64,000 nt of DNA from CAZXYS01 sp964645005. Its GTDB lineage: Bacteria > Bacteroidota > Ignavibacteria > Kapaibacteriales > UBA2268. How positions within the stretch are numbered: position 1 is the first letter of the stretch; the number at the start of each line of letters is the position of its first letter. The translations under genes were made by a program, and so were the position numbers. The stretch lies in NCBI GenBank assembly GCA_964645005.1, contig CAZXYS010000007.1, forward strand, positions 1 through 64,000, in the 5' to 3' direction. This document shows, piece by piece, positions 1-9,415 of this stretch. Under the pieces are notes generated by a model, which saw only the letters and a program-made list of their open reading frames with translations, did not search any database and was not told where the DNA came from.

Positions 1-1044
1 GATCGCAGCGGTTGTATCCGGCATAAGAAAAGCATAATAAATAGTTTCACCGTCTTTTGGCAGTGTTACTTCCCCCATAGGCGACCAGCACCTTATAAGC
101 TGGACAAGATTTTCTCCGGTTGTGTCCATTCTATACCAGCCGCTGGCATTCCGAGCTTCAAGCGCGGCGCTGTCGAATGGCGGCGTGCATTTATATAATT
201 TATCCAGTTGTTCTTTAGTTCTAAACGAGAAGAATGCATAAACATCTCCTTTTGCGCCAACTTTAATAAGTGAAGTGGCATAATCAATATAACCAAAGGA
301 ATTTGCTCCGCTATGTGCCCATGATGTATCCGGTGGTTCTATTCTTACTTTTCTTCTATTCGGATAGTCAAAGTTTTTTACCACCCCAAATCCCAAGACT
401 TTATATGGATTATCTCGAGGTACATATTTAGTTACATAGTAATCAACGCTGTTGGTGGGAAAATTAGGTGCATATTGTGGCACCCACTTCGAGCCCTCGA
501 TCCTTTCATTAACAATCTTTCCTTTCTGAATTAATGAGTCTCCGTTAGTTCTATACATTGTGCTGTCTTTTTTGGGTGAGTAACCTTCAGGAAAAGTATA
601 ATACATATAATTATCTATACACCATCTACGACCAAATGATTCTCCCAATGGGAATTTATAAAGAGTTTCCATTTTTTCTAAATCAAAAAGACAGACGGAA
701 TCAATTTTATGATTTGTATATAAAATAATATTGGATATAGGTCCCCATCGTGCTAACCAACCTTGTTTAGCAATATTCCTGATTTCTTTTGTTTTAAGGT
801 TCATCAATTTCAGATAATAATCATCTTTAAAAATAAGCCATTTACCATTAGGGGAAACATTAAGAGTACGAATAAGCGTTTTTGGGTAGAATATCCAACC
901 TTGATCAATCTCATTCTTGGTTCTATAAAGCCCCCAACCTGTTTCCAATTCTTCGGGTTTAACGAATCGAGGATCAGTTGAATACAGATTTGATGTAAAA
1001 AGCAAGATGATGATTACTATAAATGGTTTTATTAACATTCTCAT
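1..1044 (-). CDS. Secreted beta-propeller-like protein, C-terminus cut by window edge
   Basis: An open frame of 348 codons runs from an ATG at 1044 off the left edge with no stop. The N-terminus (MRMLIKPFIVIIILLFTSNLYS) is a clear Sec signal peptide. The mature part has short repeated units such as LNVSPNGKWLIFKDDYYLKL and ARWGPISNIILYTNH, the pattern of TolB/WD40-like propeller blades in Bacteroidota exported proteins. No catalytic motif is visible. Given the neighbours, a T9SS sorting domain may lie beyond the window, but this cannot be seen. A second in-frame ATG at 1038 is possible; a weak GGTGA precedes 1044. Function unknown. Confidence 0.75.
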   Translation of the reverse strand, partial: MRMLIKPFIVIIILLFTSNLYSTDPRFVKPEELETGWGLYRTKNEIDQGWIFYPKTLIRTLNVSPNGKWLIFKDDYYLKLMNLKTKEIRNIAKQGWLARWGPISNIILYTNHKIDSVCLFDLEKMETLYKFPLGESFGRRWCIDNYMYYTFPEGYSPKKDSTMYRTNGDSLIQKGKIVNERIEGSKWVPQYAPNFPTNSVDYYVTKYVPRDNPYKVLGFGVVKNFDYPNRRKVRIEPPDTSWAHSGANSFGYIDYATSLIKVGAKGDVYAFFSFRTKEQLDKLYKCTPPFDSAALEARNASGWYRMDTTGENLVQLIRCWSPMGEVTLPKDGETIYYAFLMPDTTAAI

Positions 1045-1148
1045 ATTGTCACCAATTATTTTTTAAAATTATTTAAAAAGTATCCAAAAAGTATATTAAT
1101 TTATCTACCCAAATGAGATGATTTTGTAATATCATTTCCTTTTTGCAA

Positions 1149-1214
1149 CAAAGCGCTTTAGCGCTTTGCAACGAGCTAGAAATATTCTATTTTGCAGCAA
1201 GCTAAAGCTTGCTG
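1149..1214. repeat. Two short perfect hairpins (CT-NN-AG type)
   Basis: CAAAGCGCT-tt-AGCGCTTTG (1149-1168) and CAGCAAGCT-aa-AGCTTGCTG (1195-1214) are perfect 9-bp inverted repeats with 2-nt centres. Both sit in the non-coding gap 1045-1443 and share the design stem-CT-NN-AG-stem with hairpins at 5602, 5626, 35545 and 35876. There is no following T-run, so they look like dispersed palindromic repeats rather than terminators. Confidence 0.75.
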
Positions 1215-1336
1215 TTGCAACGTGGTCTGTCGTAATATTCGGAATATTCGGAATGAATGAAATTTGCTGCAAATCAATTAGGAAATGATATAAGATAGGG
1301 ATATTCAATGATTGCAGAGAAGCAAGAAACCACCCC

Positions 1337-1380
1337 GTAACACCTTCGGCGTTACCCCCCTCCTTATTTAAGGAGGGGGG
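1337..1380. repeat. Composite palindromic repeat (CCTCCTTA family)
   Basis: A hairpin GTAACACC-ttc-GGCGTTAC (1337-1355, one mismatch or wobble) abuts a palindrome CCCCCCTCCTTA-tt-TAAGGAGGGGGG (1355-1380). The second element matches TTCCCCTCCTTA-c-TAAGGAGGGGAA at 24673-24697 and resembles CCCCTC-aag-GAGGGG near 35809-35823. It lies just downstream (minus strand) of the BNR protein and could also act as a transcript end. Confidence 0.65.
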
Positions 1381-1443
1381 ATAAGAGATGTTGAATTGTT
1401 TGATGCTTCGCGGGAGTATGAGTAGGAAGCAGCAAAAGATATT

Positions 1444-2754
1444 CTATTTTATAACTATGAACTTCTCCACAAACTTACCTTCCTTCGTATTATACGATAG
1501 GAAATACATGCCGGGGCTCAACCCGGAAACATCTACAGCTATCTTCTCGCCTAAAATATTAGCGCTCACATTGCTCATCTTCTCGCCGAAGGTGTTGTAA
1601 ATTTCCATCTCGCCGGTGGATAGCTGCCAGCTCTCGGTGTTCAGCTCGAGGTATATGCGGTCGGTGGCGGGGTTGGGGAATAGTTTTTTTATCCTGTTAT
1701 TGTCTTTTTGTTCTACATCGGTTAGGACAACTTCGCAATCGGATAGAGGCGCTCGCCATAGTCCCGTACCATTATGACCAACATAAGCATAATTCTCATT
1801 GATATTGAAGGAGACCATATCGCCCGGATTATAAAATCCCGGTAATTCTTGCCACGTCTTACCGTAGTCCTTGCTATAAGTTACCTTCTCCTCAAATCTG
1901 GGGTAAAATACAATATTACCGCATGAATAAATGTTCTGATGAAACAATAAACCATCATCTCTATTATATACTTTCTTCCAACTTGCTCCTTCGTTAGTTG
2001 ATGAATATATATTTCCATCATCCTCACATAGAGCAAAAAAAACACTGTCGATTGAAATTAATGAAAAAATTTTAAAAAATGAAAGACTCTGTATATTATC
2101 CGGTTTATTTAAAAATTCCCAAGTTTTGCCATGATTTTTTGTAACCTGAACTCCCTTACGGCTGCCTATATAAACAGCATTATCTTCGACTATAATTGAA
2201 TACACACTAGTTGGTCCTGGAGCATGAGGTATTGGATAATCCGGACCGAACATTGGTTTCCATGATTTACCAAAATTTGTGGAAACAAATATACCTCCAT
2301 TTCCACCTAAATAGACTGTGTCTTTTCGGAATGTCATATCATGATAATATGTATTAAATAAAGTATCAGGGTCATCCCCTTCAAATTTGTACAAGAAATA
2401 TGGTCTTGCACATCTTTCCCAATTTTTTCCATAATTAGATGAATAATAAAATTCATCTTCATTTAGTGCTACGTAAAAATAATTTTTATAGGCACCAATC
2501 ATTTGGATAGGTTCCCAATCGGGAAGAAAAGGATTCCAAATTTCTTCCCAAGTATCTCCATTATCAGTAGAGTAAAAAAGCTGCGAAAAGCAGCATATAA
2601 GTATGTTATTTTGATTGCTTGGATCTATTTTAATAAAACTGACTCTCTTTAGTTCAGGAAAATATCTTTTATTTAACAGATTTTCCCACTGGGAAAATGC
2701 CTGGCTCTGGCTTAATATTATGGTTAATATTATAAATAGGATGATCTTTTTCAT
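1444..2754 (-). CDS. T9SS-secreted BNR/sialidase-like repeat protein
   Basis: This 436-aa protein begins with a Sec signal peptide (MKKIILFIILTIILSQSQAFS). The body carries several BNR/Asp-box-like turns, for example STDNGDTWEE, STNFGKSWKP, TKNHGKTWEF and STNEGASWKK, each expected to form a propeller blade. The last ~80 residues (KKLFPNPATDRIYLEL ... GMYFLSYNTKEGKFVEKF) are a typical type-A sorting domain, which directs export by the type IX system and anchoring at the cell surface or release. Enzyme activity is not implied, because Asp boxes are structural and no sialidase catalytic set is apparent. It lies downstream of the adhesin-like gene, separated by a strong hairpin, and may be cotranscribed with it. 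A paralogous layout occurs at 58751-61189. Confidence 0.85.
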   Translation of the reverse strand: MKKIILFIILTIILSQSQAFSQWENLLNKRYFPELKRVSFIKIDPSNQNNILICCFSQLFYSTDNGDTWEEIWNPFLPDWEPIQMIGAYKNYFYVALNEDEFYYSSNYGKNWERCARPYFLYKFEGDDPDTLFNTYYHDMTFRKDTVYLGGNGGIFVSTNFGKSWKPMFGPDYPIPHAPGPTSVYSIIVEDNAVYIGSRKGVQVTKNHGKTWEFLNKPDNIQSLSFFKIFSLISIDSVFFALCEDDGNIYSSTNEGASWKKVYNRDDGLLFHQNIYSCGNIVFYPRFEEKVTYSKDYGKTWQELPGFYNPGDMVSFNINENYAYVGHNGTGLWRAPLSDCEVVLTDVEQKDNNRIKKLFPNPATDRIYLELNTESWQLSTGEMEIYNTFGEKMSNVSANILGEKIAVDVSGLSPGMYFLSYNTKEGKFVEKFIVIK

Positions 2755-2785
2755 TTTGTTTCTCCGTAATATTAATATAAATCGT

Positions 2786-2815
2786 AGGTGTCCGATAATA
2801 ATATATCGGACACCT
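2786..2815 (-). terminator. Strong hairpin between two T9SS genes
   Basis: AGGTGTCCGATA (2786-2797) and TATCGGACACCT (2804-2815) form a perfect 12-bp stem with a 6-nt loop, directly after the stop of the 2825-5250 gene and 31 nt before the ATG at 2754. No T-run follows on the minus strand, so it may attenuate or stabilise the upstream message rather than terminate it. Confidence 0.55.
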
Positions 2816-2824
2816 TGTTTGAAT

Positions 2825-5250
2825 TTATTTAATGATCATCATCTTTTTGGATTTTACGATCATTCCATTAAGTTCAATACCGTAAATATAGACGCCTGTT
2901 GATAGATCTTTGGCAGATATCTTTAACTGGCATGGTTTTGAATTACATATTTCGAATTCCTTGATAGTCTTAACTCCTTTTTCATCAGCTACTATTAGTT
3001 TAGCTTTACCGTGATATTTTCCAGGAATATAGTAGTTGATCTCCGTTGTTTCGGCAAATGGATTGGGATTGTTTTGTTCGAGAATAATATCATTGTAATT
3101 ATTTGAAGATCGTATTGAATTGATCTCATCATTCTTTTTAATATTCTTGTCACTCAATTCAGCTAAAAGCGAATCCAACTTCCCTTCCAATTCATCAACT
3201 TTATTTTCCAGATCCTTTATCCTGTCGCAGGCATCTGCGTAACATTTAATACTATCTTTAAATACGTTAAAATCACTTTGTGTTACTGCATTATTAACTT
3301 TAGTATCCAATTCTTCAGATTTACTATAATTCCGGCTAATTCCTTCTTTAAGAGAATCCGAAATATCAGCCAGAGCCTGAATACTTGCCATCATAGCGGC
3401 ATTCATAACTGAGTTACTTAACGCTGTACTGTCAGGATATCCGATTGGAAATTGAGCATAGAAATCTTGTGCTATTGGACCCATCCATGTATTGCTGAGA
3501 GAATCAGTTACAATCTTATCTCCATCATAAGTTTCATGAATTTTCCATTTGTATGTATTAACTGGTACTTTTCTTAATCTGGAGAGTACATTATATTCAT
3601 CTACGGGAGTTATATCTCGTTTTTTATTACGGTCTGAAGTGGAAATCAATCCGTTAGAACCGCTGGTAAGAAAAGCTTCATGAATAATATTACAAGAAGC
3701 ATCTGTAGCAGTAATGAATCTAAATACGATGTCATTAGCTGATGAATCATTGGGAGCGCCAGTAAATCTCATTACCATCTGATCACGATTTGTTGCTGGC
3801 GTGCAATTATATCCAGGTGTATTATGATCTCCGATGACAAATGATCCTGCATAGCCATTTGTACTGATACCATTACCCATCGCTGTTGCTTTTTCTGCAT
3901 CAGCTTCCACTAAATATCCTATAGATTTTGCATCTAAATCAGTAGCTTTAGCATTATATCCAATTGCAACAGCATTTGTAGAAGAAGCATCATTTCCATA
4001 TCCCATTGCAACAGAATAATAACCAGTGGCACTTGAATTATAACCAAAAACCATTGATCCTTGTGCACTAGTAGTATTATCAAAACCAAAAGCCATAGTA
4101 TAAAGATCAGAGCATGTGTTTTGAGCGCCAAAAGCACAAGAGTAATGATTATTAACAATATTAGCAGAGCCAAAAGCTGATGAATTGATGCCACTTACAT
4201 TATTTTGATTGCCAAATGCCGAAGAGCCCTCTCCACTGGCAATGCAATCATATCCATAAGCAACTGAATAATCCCCTACATTAGCGACATTCCACTGAGT
4301 ACCGGTAACTGTTCCAGCCCTTAATGCTGATTTTTCCGGCAGCCACATGAATCTTGAACCGGCGCCCGAAGGAATAGTTTCGTAAGCTCCGTCATCATCA
4401 CCGTCAAAAACTACATTGCCTTCAGTAACCTGAAGCTTTACATCCGGATCAGTATTGTTTATACCTACATTCCCATCTGACCTAAATGTAACTCTAGTTA
4501 CCGGTGTTTCGCTTCCTATCTGAGAGAACCAGGGCGGTGCATTATGTGATCTAAAATGAAGATAACCATATCCATGTCCGCTGCATTCTATCCACCAAGG
4601 ATAAGAATCAGAATTTGGATTATTAGGATCAGTACCCGTCAACCCATACATTTTTATGATAGGTTTTCCATATCCATCATCAAAGGATATTTTGGGGAGA
4701 TTATGGTATTCAAAATCATTTGACAAATTAAAATCAATACGACCAACCGGGTCATCAGGATATAACATACGAAAACCAATGTCTCCACTAGGTGTTATTT
4801 TTTGTCTTTCGATATCAAAGGTTCCTGAAGTAGGTGTTGTTGCGAATCTTATGTAACCATCATCACTTCTTGTAGTAAGAATAACATCTTTAGCTTCAAC
4901 ATCTGATTGTAAAACCATATCTCTCTCTGTTGCCAAGTTAGAATATTGAAATAAAGAGTTATTATACGGCGTTATTAATGTTAAATGTCCCCAATATACT
5001 GGTTGGTCTCGGAATGAGAGTCTTATGGCAGGATCGGGACATTGTGTTTGTTGGGACCAATATCCATCAATATGCAGCGGCTTTTGTGCATTATTTCCCG
5101 AACCGGTTTGTATTCCTATAAACTGTGGGGAAACAGACCACTGTGTATTATCACACTGTGTTTGCGCTTTTAAACTCCCCCCCCCCCCCCGTAGAGGATT
5201 CCGACAAATAATGCTGTGATAAGAAAGCGAAGTTTAGTTTGGCTTGTCAT
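2825..5250 (-). CDS. Adhesin-like T9SS protein: YadA-type head, S74 chaperone, sorting domain; phase-OFF at poly-G
   Basis: The reading frame is continuous from the stop at 2825 up to a run of 14 G (minus strand, 5177-5190). The only good start, ATG at 5250 with AGGAGG seven bases upstream, is on the other side and one base out of frame, so translation as sequenced stops after about 26 codons. With 15 (or 12) G it gives about 808 aa with a sensible signal peptide (MTSQTKLRFLITALFVGILY, poly-Gly, SLKAQ). Counting from the TTG at 4936: residues ~220-370 are repeated SxAxG units (SVAYGYD, SSAFGNQ, SVAMGYG) as in the left-handed beta-roll of YadA-like heads; ~432-530 is an S74 intramolecular chaperone (STSDRNKKRDI, MGPIAQDFYAQFP); ~560-600 is a coiled coil; ~615-703 is a T9SS sorting domain. 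It is probably a trimeric surface fibre or adhesin. The frame break could be real phase variation or an assembly error in the homopolymer. Confidence 0.8.
5177..5190. repeat. Homopolymer C14 (G14 on coding strand), slippage tract
   Basis: Fourteen consecutive C residues, read as G14 in the adhesin-like gene, lie at codons 21-25, between the hydrophobic core and the cleavage site of the signal peptide. Adding one base restores the frame into 80 further codons that join the conserved protein without any stop. Poly-G tracts of this length are known contingency loci in other bacteria. Confidence 0.85.
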
Positions 5251-5256
5251 AACAAA

Positions 5257-5262
5257 CCTCCT
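5257..5262 (-). promoter_or_regulatory. Strong Shine-Dalgarno that fixes the start at 5250
   Basis: The minus strand reads AGGAGG followed by TTTGTT and ATG. Such a perfect site is uncommon in this window and argues that the ATG at 5250, before the poly-G run, is the true start of the adhesin-like gene, not the TTG at 4936. Confidence 0.8.
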
Positions 5263-5545
5263 TTGATTTGTTAGTAATAGTTTATTTATTTTATGACCTA
5301 ACAGGTCAATAAAAAAATCAATATTTCAAAAAACTATCGTCCGCTTGTTTTCCTACCCTGAAAAACTCTTTTACTCCTTGATTTAGCTTTTTAGCTTTCC
5401 TGTTTCCTTTTTTCTTATTTTTATACCACAAACTATCTCTAAAATAATAATAATTTCCTTATATGCAAGTATTTTTTTTTTAAATTTTATTAATAATTGT
5501 TTTTTCTCGTCCCGGAAGTTATTACAACTGCCGGATTGGGCGCCC

Positions 5546-5715
5546 AGTCAGTTATAACAACTGACTCAGACGGATGGACACTGCAGTTCAGGGGCATATA
5601 ATGACGCTGGAGCGTCAGGTATGGCATTCCAACGCTAGAGCGTTGGAATGAGATGGGCGCCTTTCAAACTTTATTAAGGGGGATTTCGGCAGGAGTAACA
5701 TCCGATGGAGACGGG
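5546..5715. repeat. Cluster of dispersed palindromic repeats in the 5251-5846 gap
   Basis: Three hairpins follow one another: AGTCAGTT-ataac-AACTGACT (5546-5566), TGACGCT-gg-AGCGTCA (5602-5617) and ATTCCAACGCT-ag-AGCGTTGGAAT (5626-5649, 11-bp perfect stem). After them, 5678-5715 (GGGGGATTTCG...GGAGACGGG) is closely similar to 35642-35679. A degenerate copy of 5600-5649 occurs at 9416-9463. The rest of the gap is AT-rich and gives no other readable signal. Confidence 0.7.
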
Positions 5716-5846
5716 ATACGAAATCTCTATGTAATCTTAGCCGGTTTTTTGCGTCATTTGATATGTTCGATGAACATTTACTAAAAGCTAAATATCTGCA
5801 TTAATCGTTAATTCTTAAAAAAGTACATAAAATAGATGAGGAGAAT

Positions 5847-8800
5847 ATGACTCAGTACGAAGCGGCTTTCAATGATGTAATGACGCGCCTGACTTCCACG
5901 CGAAGAAAGGAAAATATACATTTGCTGACGGTTGGATTGTTTAAAACGCTGTTCGTGGGGCTGCTGGCAGTGTTTGCTGCCTCGCTTATAGAGCTCGCCG
6001 CGCATGGCGACACGCTCTTCAGGACTGTGCTCGCAGGAATTGTTTTCCTGGGATTCGCTGTGCCGGCAGGGATATACCTTTTCCCCGCTGTGCTGCGGAG
6101 CTTCGGCGTTAAAAATAATCCTACGCTGGAAAATATTGCGCTAAGGGTCGGCAATTCGTATCCCGAAATTAAAGATAAACTCTGTAACGCGATACAGTTG
6201 TTCTCGTCGGATGAGAAGAAATACGGCGTATCGCGCGATCTGACTTTGGCTGCGTTCGATACGGCGTCGAATCAGTCGAAAGGGAAAGACTTCTCGGTAA
6301 TTATCGACAAAGATGAACTCAAGCGCACATTTTTTATGTTTCTCGGGGCGCTCATCGTGGCAGCCGGGACTTTTCTGGCGTTTGGTTCTTCGGTTGGGTC
6401 TGCATTCGGCAGGATAGCGAACTTCAATCAATCGTATCTGCCGCCGGCTCCGTTCTCGATTACGATTGAGCCGCAGTCGGCTGCTATCCTGCGCGGCGAG
6501 AAAACCGAGATCAAAGTGAAAGCCACCGGTACGCCTCCGGACAATGTCACTCTTCATCTAAAGGAAAAACAGCAGGAAAATTATGACGAATACACGCTTC
6601 GGCTGGAAAATGACGGCGATTATGTCTATGAAATTCCATCGCTGAAGCGGTCGGTGAGTTTTTATGCATCGGCGGAATGGCTCAGCTCGATGCTTACAAC
6701 GAAGGTGGGCAACATCGAGGTTATCGACCGCCCGATGATAAGAGCTATCAACGGACGGGTGATCTATCCGTCTTATACGGACCTCGCCTCGAAATCATTC
6801 AATGAGCAGAATGCCGATATCACGGCTCTGAAAGGCTCGCGGGTGGATATAAACGCTATCGCGAATAAGGACTTGAAGTCGGCGGAAATTGTACTCATCA
6901 GGAATGTCGTCAAAGGCAAAGGCGGCAGCGCTAAAGTTGCGAAGGATACTACAACTAAAGCGCTGAAGATCGAAGGAAGAAAGGCGAACGGCTCGTTCCG
7001 CGTGACTTCCTCGGGGAATTACTATATTTCCGTCGAGGATACTGAAGGTATGAAAAATGACGGCGCTATCCGCTATGGGATAATAGCAATGAATGACGCC
7101 TACCCGACAATATCGATGGTCCAGCCGACGTTTGACGTGAAGATCGGCGAGGATGCGATGCTGCAGATAATAACGGCTATTTCCGATGATTACGGATTTA
7201 GCTCACTGAAACTGCATTACCGGCTGGCGGAATCGAGATATATCGAGCCGGATGAGGAATTTTCGTCGATAGAGATACCTTTCAATGAGAATCAGCAGGC
7301 AGCGGAGGTGCCGTATCTGTGGGACCTCAATGAAGTCGATATTGCCGAGAGCGACCGCTACGAGTTTTACCTCGAAGTGGCTGATAATGATATTGTAAAC
7401 GGTCCGAAGACGGCTAAAACGCAAGTGCTGTCGGTGAGGCTGCCGTCTTTGGATGAAGTTATGAAAGATACCGATCAGCAGCAGGAAAATATACAGCGCG
7501 ACCTTCAAAAAGTAATGAAGGAAGCGAATGAAATCAATAAGGAATTGAAAGAGTTCGACAGAGAGCTTCTGAAGAAATCCAAGGAGAAAAAGCTCGATTG
7601 GAAGGATAAGAAGAAAGCTGAAGATATAATGAAGAAGCAGCAGGAGCTCCAGGAGAAATTGTCGGATGTGCAAAAAGACCTGCAAAAGCTGACGGAGAAA
7701 ATGCAGGAGCATAAGATACTCTCGCAGGAAACGATGCAGAAATTTATGGAACTGCAGGATCTGATGAAGCAGGTGAATTCACCGGAGCTCGAGAGGATGC
7801 AGCGCGAGATGGAGAATGCGATGAAAAATGTTCCGCCGGAAGAGATGCGGAAAGCCATGGAGAAGGTGAAATTCGACGAAGAGAGATTCCGCAAGAGTAT
7901 AGAGCGGACAATGAAAATTATGAAAAGACTGCAGGCGGAACAGAAGGTCGATGCCCTCACGAAACAAGCCGAGGAAATGGCTAAGAAGCAGAAAGACCTC
8001 GAAAAACAAATGGAAAACGCAAATCCAAATGATAAGAGCAAGACAGATGAACTCTCGAAGAAGCAGGATAAGCTGACGGAAGATTTTGATAAGATGACTA
8101 AGGAACTCGAGGATCTCAAGAAGATGATGCAGGAGATCGGCGATGACATGCCGATGGAGGATCTAGACAAAGCCAAGCAGGAACTCAAGCCTCAGGAGAC
8201 TCGCCAGCAGATGCAGCAGGCTTCGTCGCAGTGCAAGAGCGGCAATATGAGCGGCGCCTGCCAGAATCAGAGTAAGGCTTCGCAGAATATGAAGAAGTTT
8301 GCTCAGCAGATGCAGCAAATGAAGCAGAAAATGCAGCGCCAGAGCCAGAAAGAGGCTATGAGAAAGATGTCTAAAGCTGTTTCGGATATGCTGAAGCTGT
8401 CCGAAGAACAGGAAGCCTTGAAACAAAAAACGCAGAGCTCGGACTATAATTCAACGATGCTGCCGCAATTCGCCAAACAGCAGGCGGAGATGCTGCAATC
8501 AATGCAGAATGTGGCTAATTCGATGTTGAAGCTGTCCGAGAAGTCGTTTGCATTTACACCTGAGATGGGTAAGGAAATGGGCGATGCTATGAGGCAGATG
8601 CAGCAGTCGATGCAGGAGCTTTCCGAGCGCCGCACGAATTCGGCTGCGAAGGCTCAGTCGGGCGCTATGAGTTCGCTGAATAATGCAGTCAACAGGATGA
8701 AGCAGATGATGTCCATGATGCAAAATCAGGGCAGCGGCGCCTGCCAGAATCCGGGCGGCATGGGTCAAGGCAAGCCCGGCATGGGTTCCTTCGGCGAGCA

Positions 8801-9344
8801 GCTACAAAAGTTAGCCGCCCAGCAAAAAGGTATAAATCAGGCAATTCAACAAATGTCCCAAAATAGAGGCGGGCTCAGCCAGGAACAGCGCGCCAAGATG
8901 AAACGCCTCGGCAAACAGCAGGGCAACGCCGGCAAATCGATGCGTGAGCTTGCCCGAGAACAGGATCAGAAATCTGGCGAAAGGAAGTCTCTCGGCGACC
9001 TGAATAAGATTGCCGAGGAAATGGAAGAAGTCGTCAAGGATATTGAATCCGGAGATGTTACGCCTGAAACTCTCGAGAAGCAGGAGAGAATTTTGTCGCG
9101 CCTGCTGGATGCGAACAGATCGATACATGAGCGAGACTTCGAGAAGGAACGTAAGTCGAAAGCGGGTAAGGACTACGACTTGCAAAGCCCGGGCGAGATT
9201 GATTTCAGCACGCAGGAAGGCAAGACCCGCGCCCTGCAGGAACTGCTGAACTCAATTAAACAGGGCTATACGAAAGATTATGAGATTTTGATTCAGAAGT
9301 ATTTTGAGTCGCTGCAAGGGAAGGAAATCTATGAGGGGCAGTAA
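5847..9344 (+). CDS. DUF4175-like membrane protein with giant Met/Gln-rich coiled coil
   Basis: This 1165-aa protein starts at an ATG preceded by GAGGAG. Three hydrophobic segments lie near residues 28-50, 57-83 and 161-182. An Ig-like beta-rich region (about 200-530, including PFSITIEPQSAAILRGEKTEIK) follows, and then roughly 630 residues of almost uninterrupted coiled coil that is extremely rich in Met, Gln, Lys and Glu (for example QQMQQMKQKMQRQSQKEAM). This order matches large DUF4175-type proteins (PF13779) of Bacteroidota and Alphaproteobacteria, whose function is unknown; a cell-envelope scaffold role is a guess. Near-repeats in the low-complexity part could recombine. It is followed by a repeat-containing gap and ftsK and appears monocistronic. 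Confidence 0.7.
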   Translation: MTQYEAAFNDVMTRLTSTRRKENIHLLTVGLFKTLFVGLLAVFAASLIELAAHGDTLFRTVLAGIVFLGFAVPAGIYLFPAVLRSFGVKNNPTLENIALRVGNSYPEIKDKLCNAIQLFSSDEKKYGVSRDLTLAAFDTASNQSKGKDFSVIIDKDELKRTFFMFLGALIVAAGTFLAFGSSVGSAFGRIANFNQSYLPPAPFSITIEPQSAAILRGEKTEIKVKATGTPPDNVTLHLKEKQQENYDEYTLRLENDGDYVYEIPSLKRSVSFYASAEWLSSMLTTKVGNIEVIDRPMIRAINGRVIYPSYTDLASKSFNEQNADITALKGSRVDINAIANKDLKSAEIVLIRNVVKGKGGSAKVAKDTTTKALKIEGRKANGSFRVTSSGNYYISVEDTEGMKNDGAIRYGIIAMNDAYPTISMVQPTFDVKIGEDAMLQIITAISDDYGFSSLKLHYRLAESRYIEPDEEFSSIEIPFNENQQAAEVPYLWDLNEVDIAESDRYEFYLEVADNDIVNGPKTAKTQVLSVRLPSLDEVMKDTDQQQENIQRDLQKVMKEANEINKELKEFDRELLKKSKEKKLDWKDKKKAEDIMKKQQELQEKLSDVQKDLQKLTEKMQEHKILSQETMQKFMELQDLMKQVNSPELERMQREMENAMKNVPPEEMRKAMEKVKFDEERFRKSIERTMKIMKRLQAEQKVDALTKQAEEMAKKQKDLEKQMENANPNDKSKTDELSKKQDKLTEDFDKMTKELEDLKKMMQEIGDDMPMEDLDKAKQELKPQETRQQMQQASSQCKSGNMSGACQNQSKASQNMKKFAQQMQQMKQKMQRQSQKEAMRKMSKAVSDMLKLSEEQEALKQKTQSSDYNSTMLPQFAKQQAEMLQSMQNVANSMLKLSEKSFAFTPEMGKEMGDAMRQMQQSMQELSERRTNSAAKAQSGAMSSLNNAVNRMKQMMSMMQNQGSGACQNPGGMGQGKPGMGSFGEQLQKLAAQQKGINQAIQQMSQNRGGLSQEQRAKMKRLGKQQGNAGKSMRELAREQDQKSGERKSLGDLNKIAEEMEEVVKDIESGDVTPETLEKQERILSRLLDANRSIHERDFEKERKSKAGKDYDLQSPGEIDFSTQEGKTRALQELLNSIKQGYTKDYEILIQKYFESLQGKEIYEGQ

Positions 9345-9415
9345 TTATTGATGGCTGCAGGCTGCCGGTTACAGGCTGCTGGCTTTTTTACTTTTTTAAA
9401 GAGTCTTAAGTTGAG

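Noticed and set aside
4936..4938. TTG as the start of the adhesin-like gene
   Set aside because: No ribosome site, no signal peptide after it, and 80 further open codons plus a signal peptide lie upstream across the poly-G run.
5025..5219. Plus-strand open frame across the poly-C run
   Set aside because: It is the antisense of the adhesin signal-peptide region; the minus strand has the ribosome site, signal peptide and continuity with conserved domains.
7203..9185. Several long minus-strand open frames opposite the coiled-coil region
   Set aside because: They are Leu/Phe/Ser-rich mirror translations of a Lys/Gln/Met-rich coding sequence, without starts or ribosome sites.
9353..9400. GC-rich words followed by T-runs after the DUF4175 gene, at first sight a terminator
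   Set aside because: The CAGGCTGC words are direct, not inverted, repeats and do not form a good stem.
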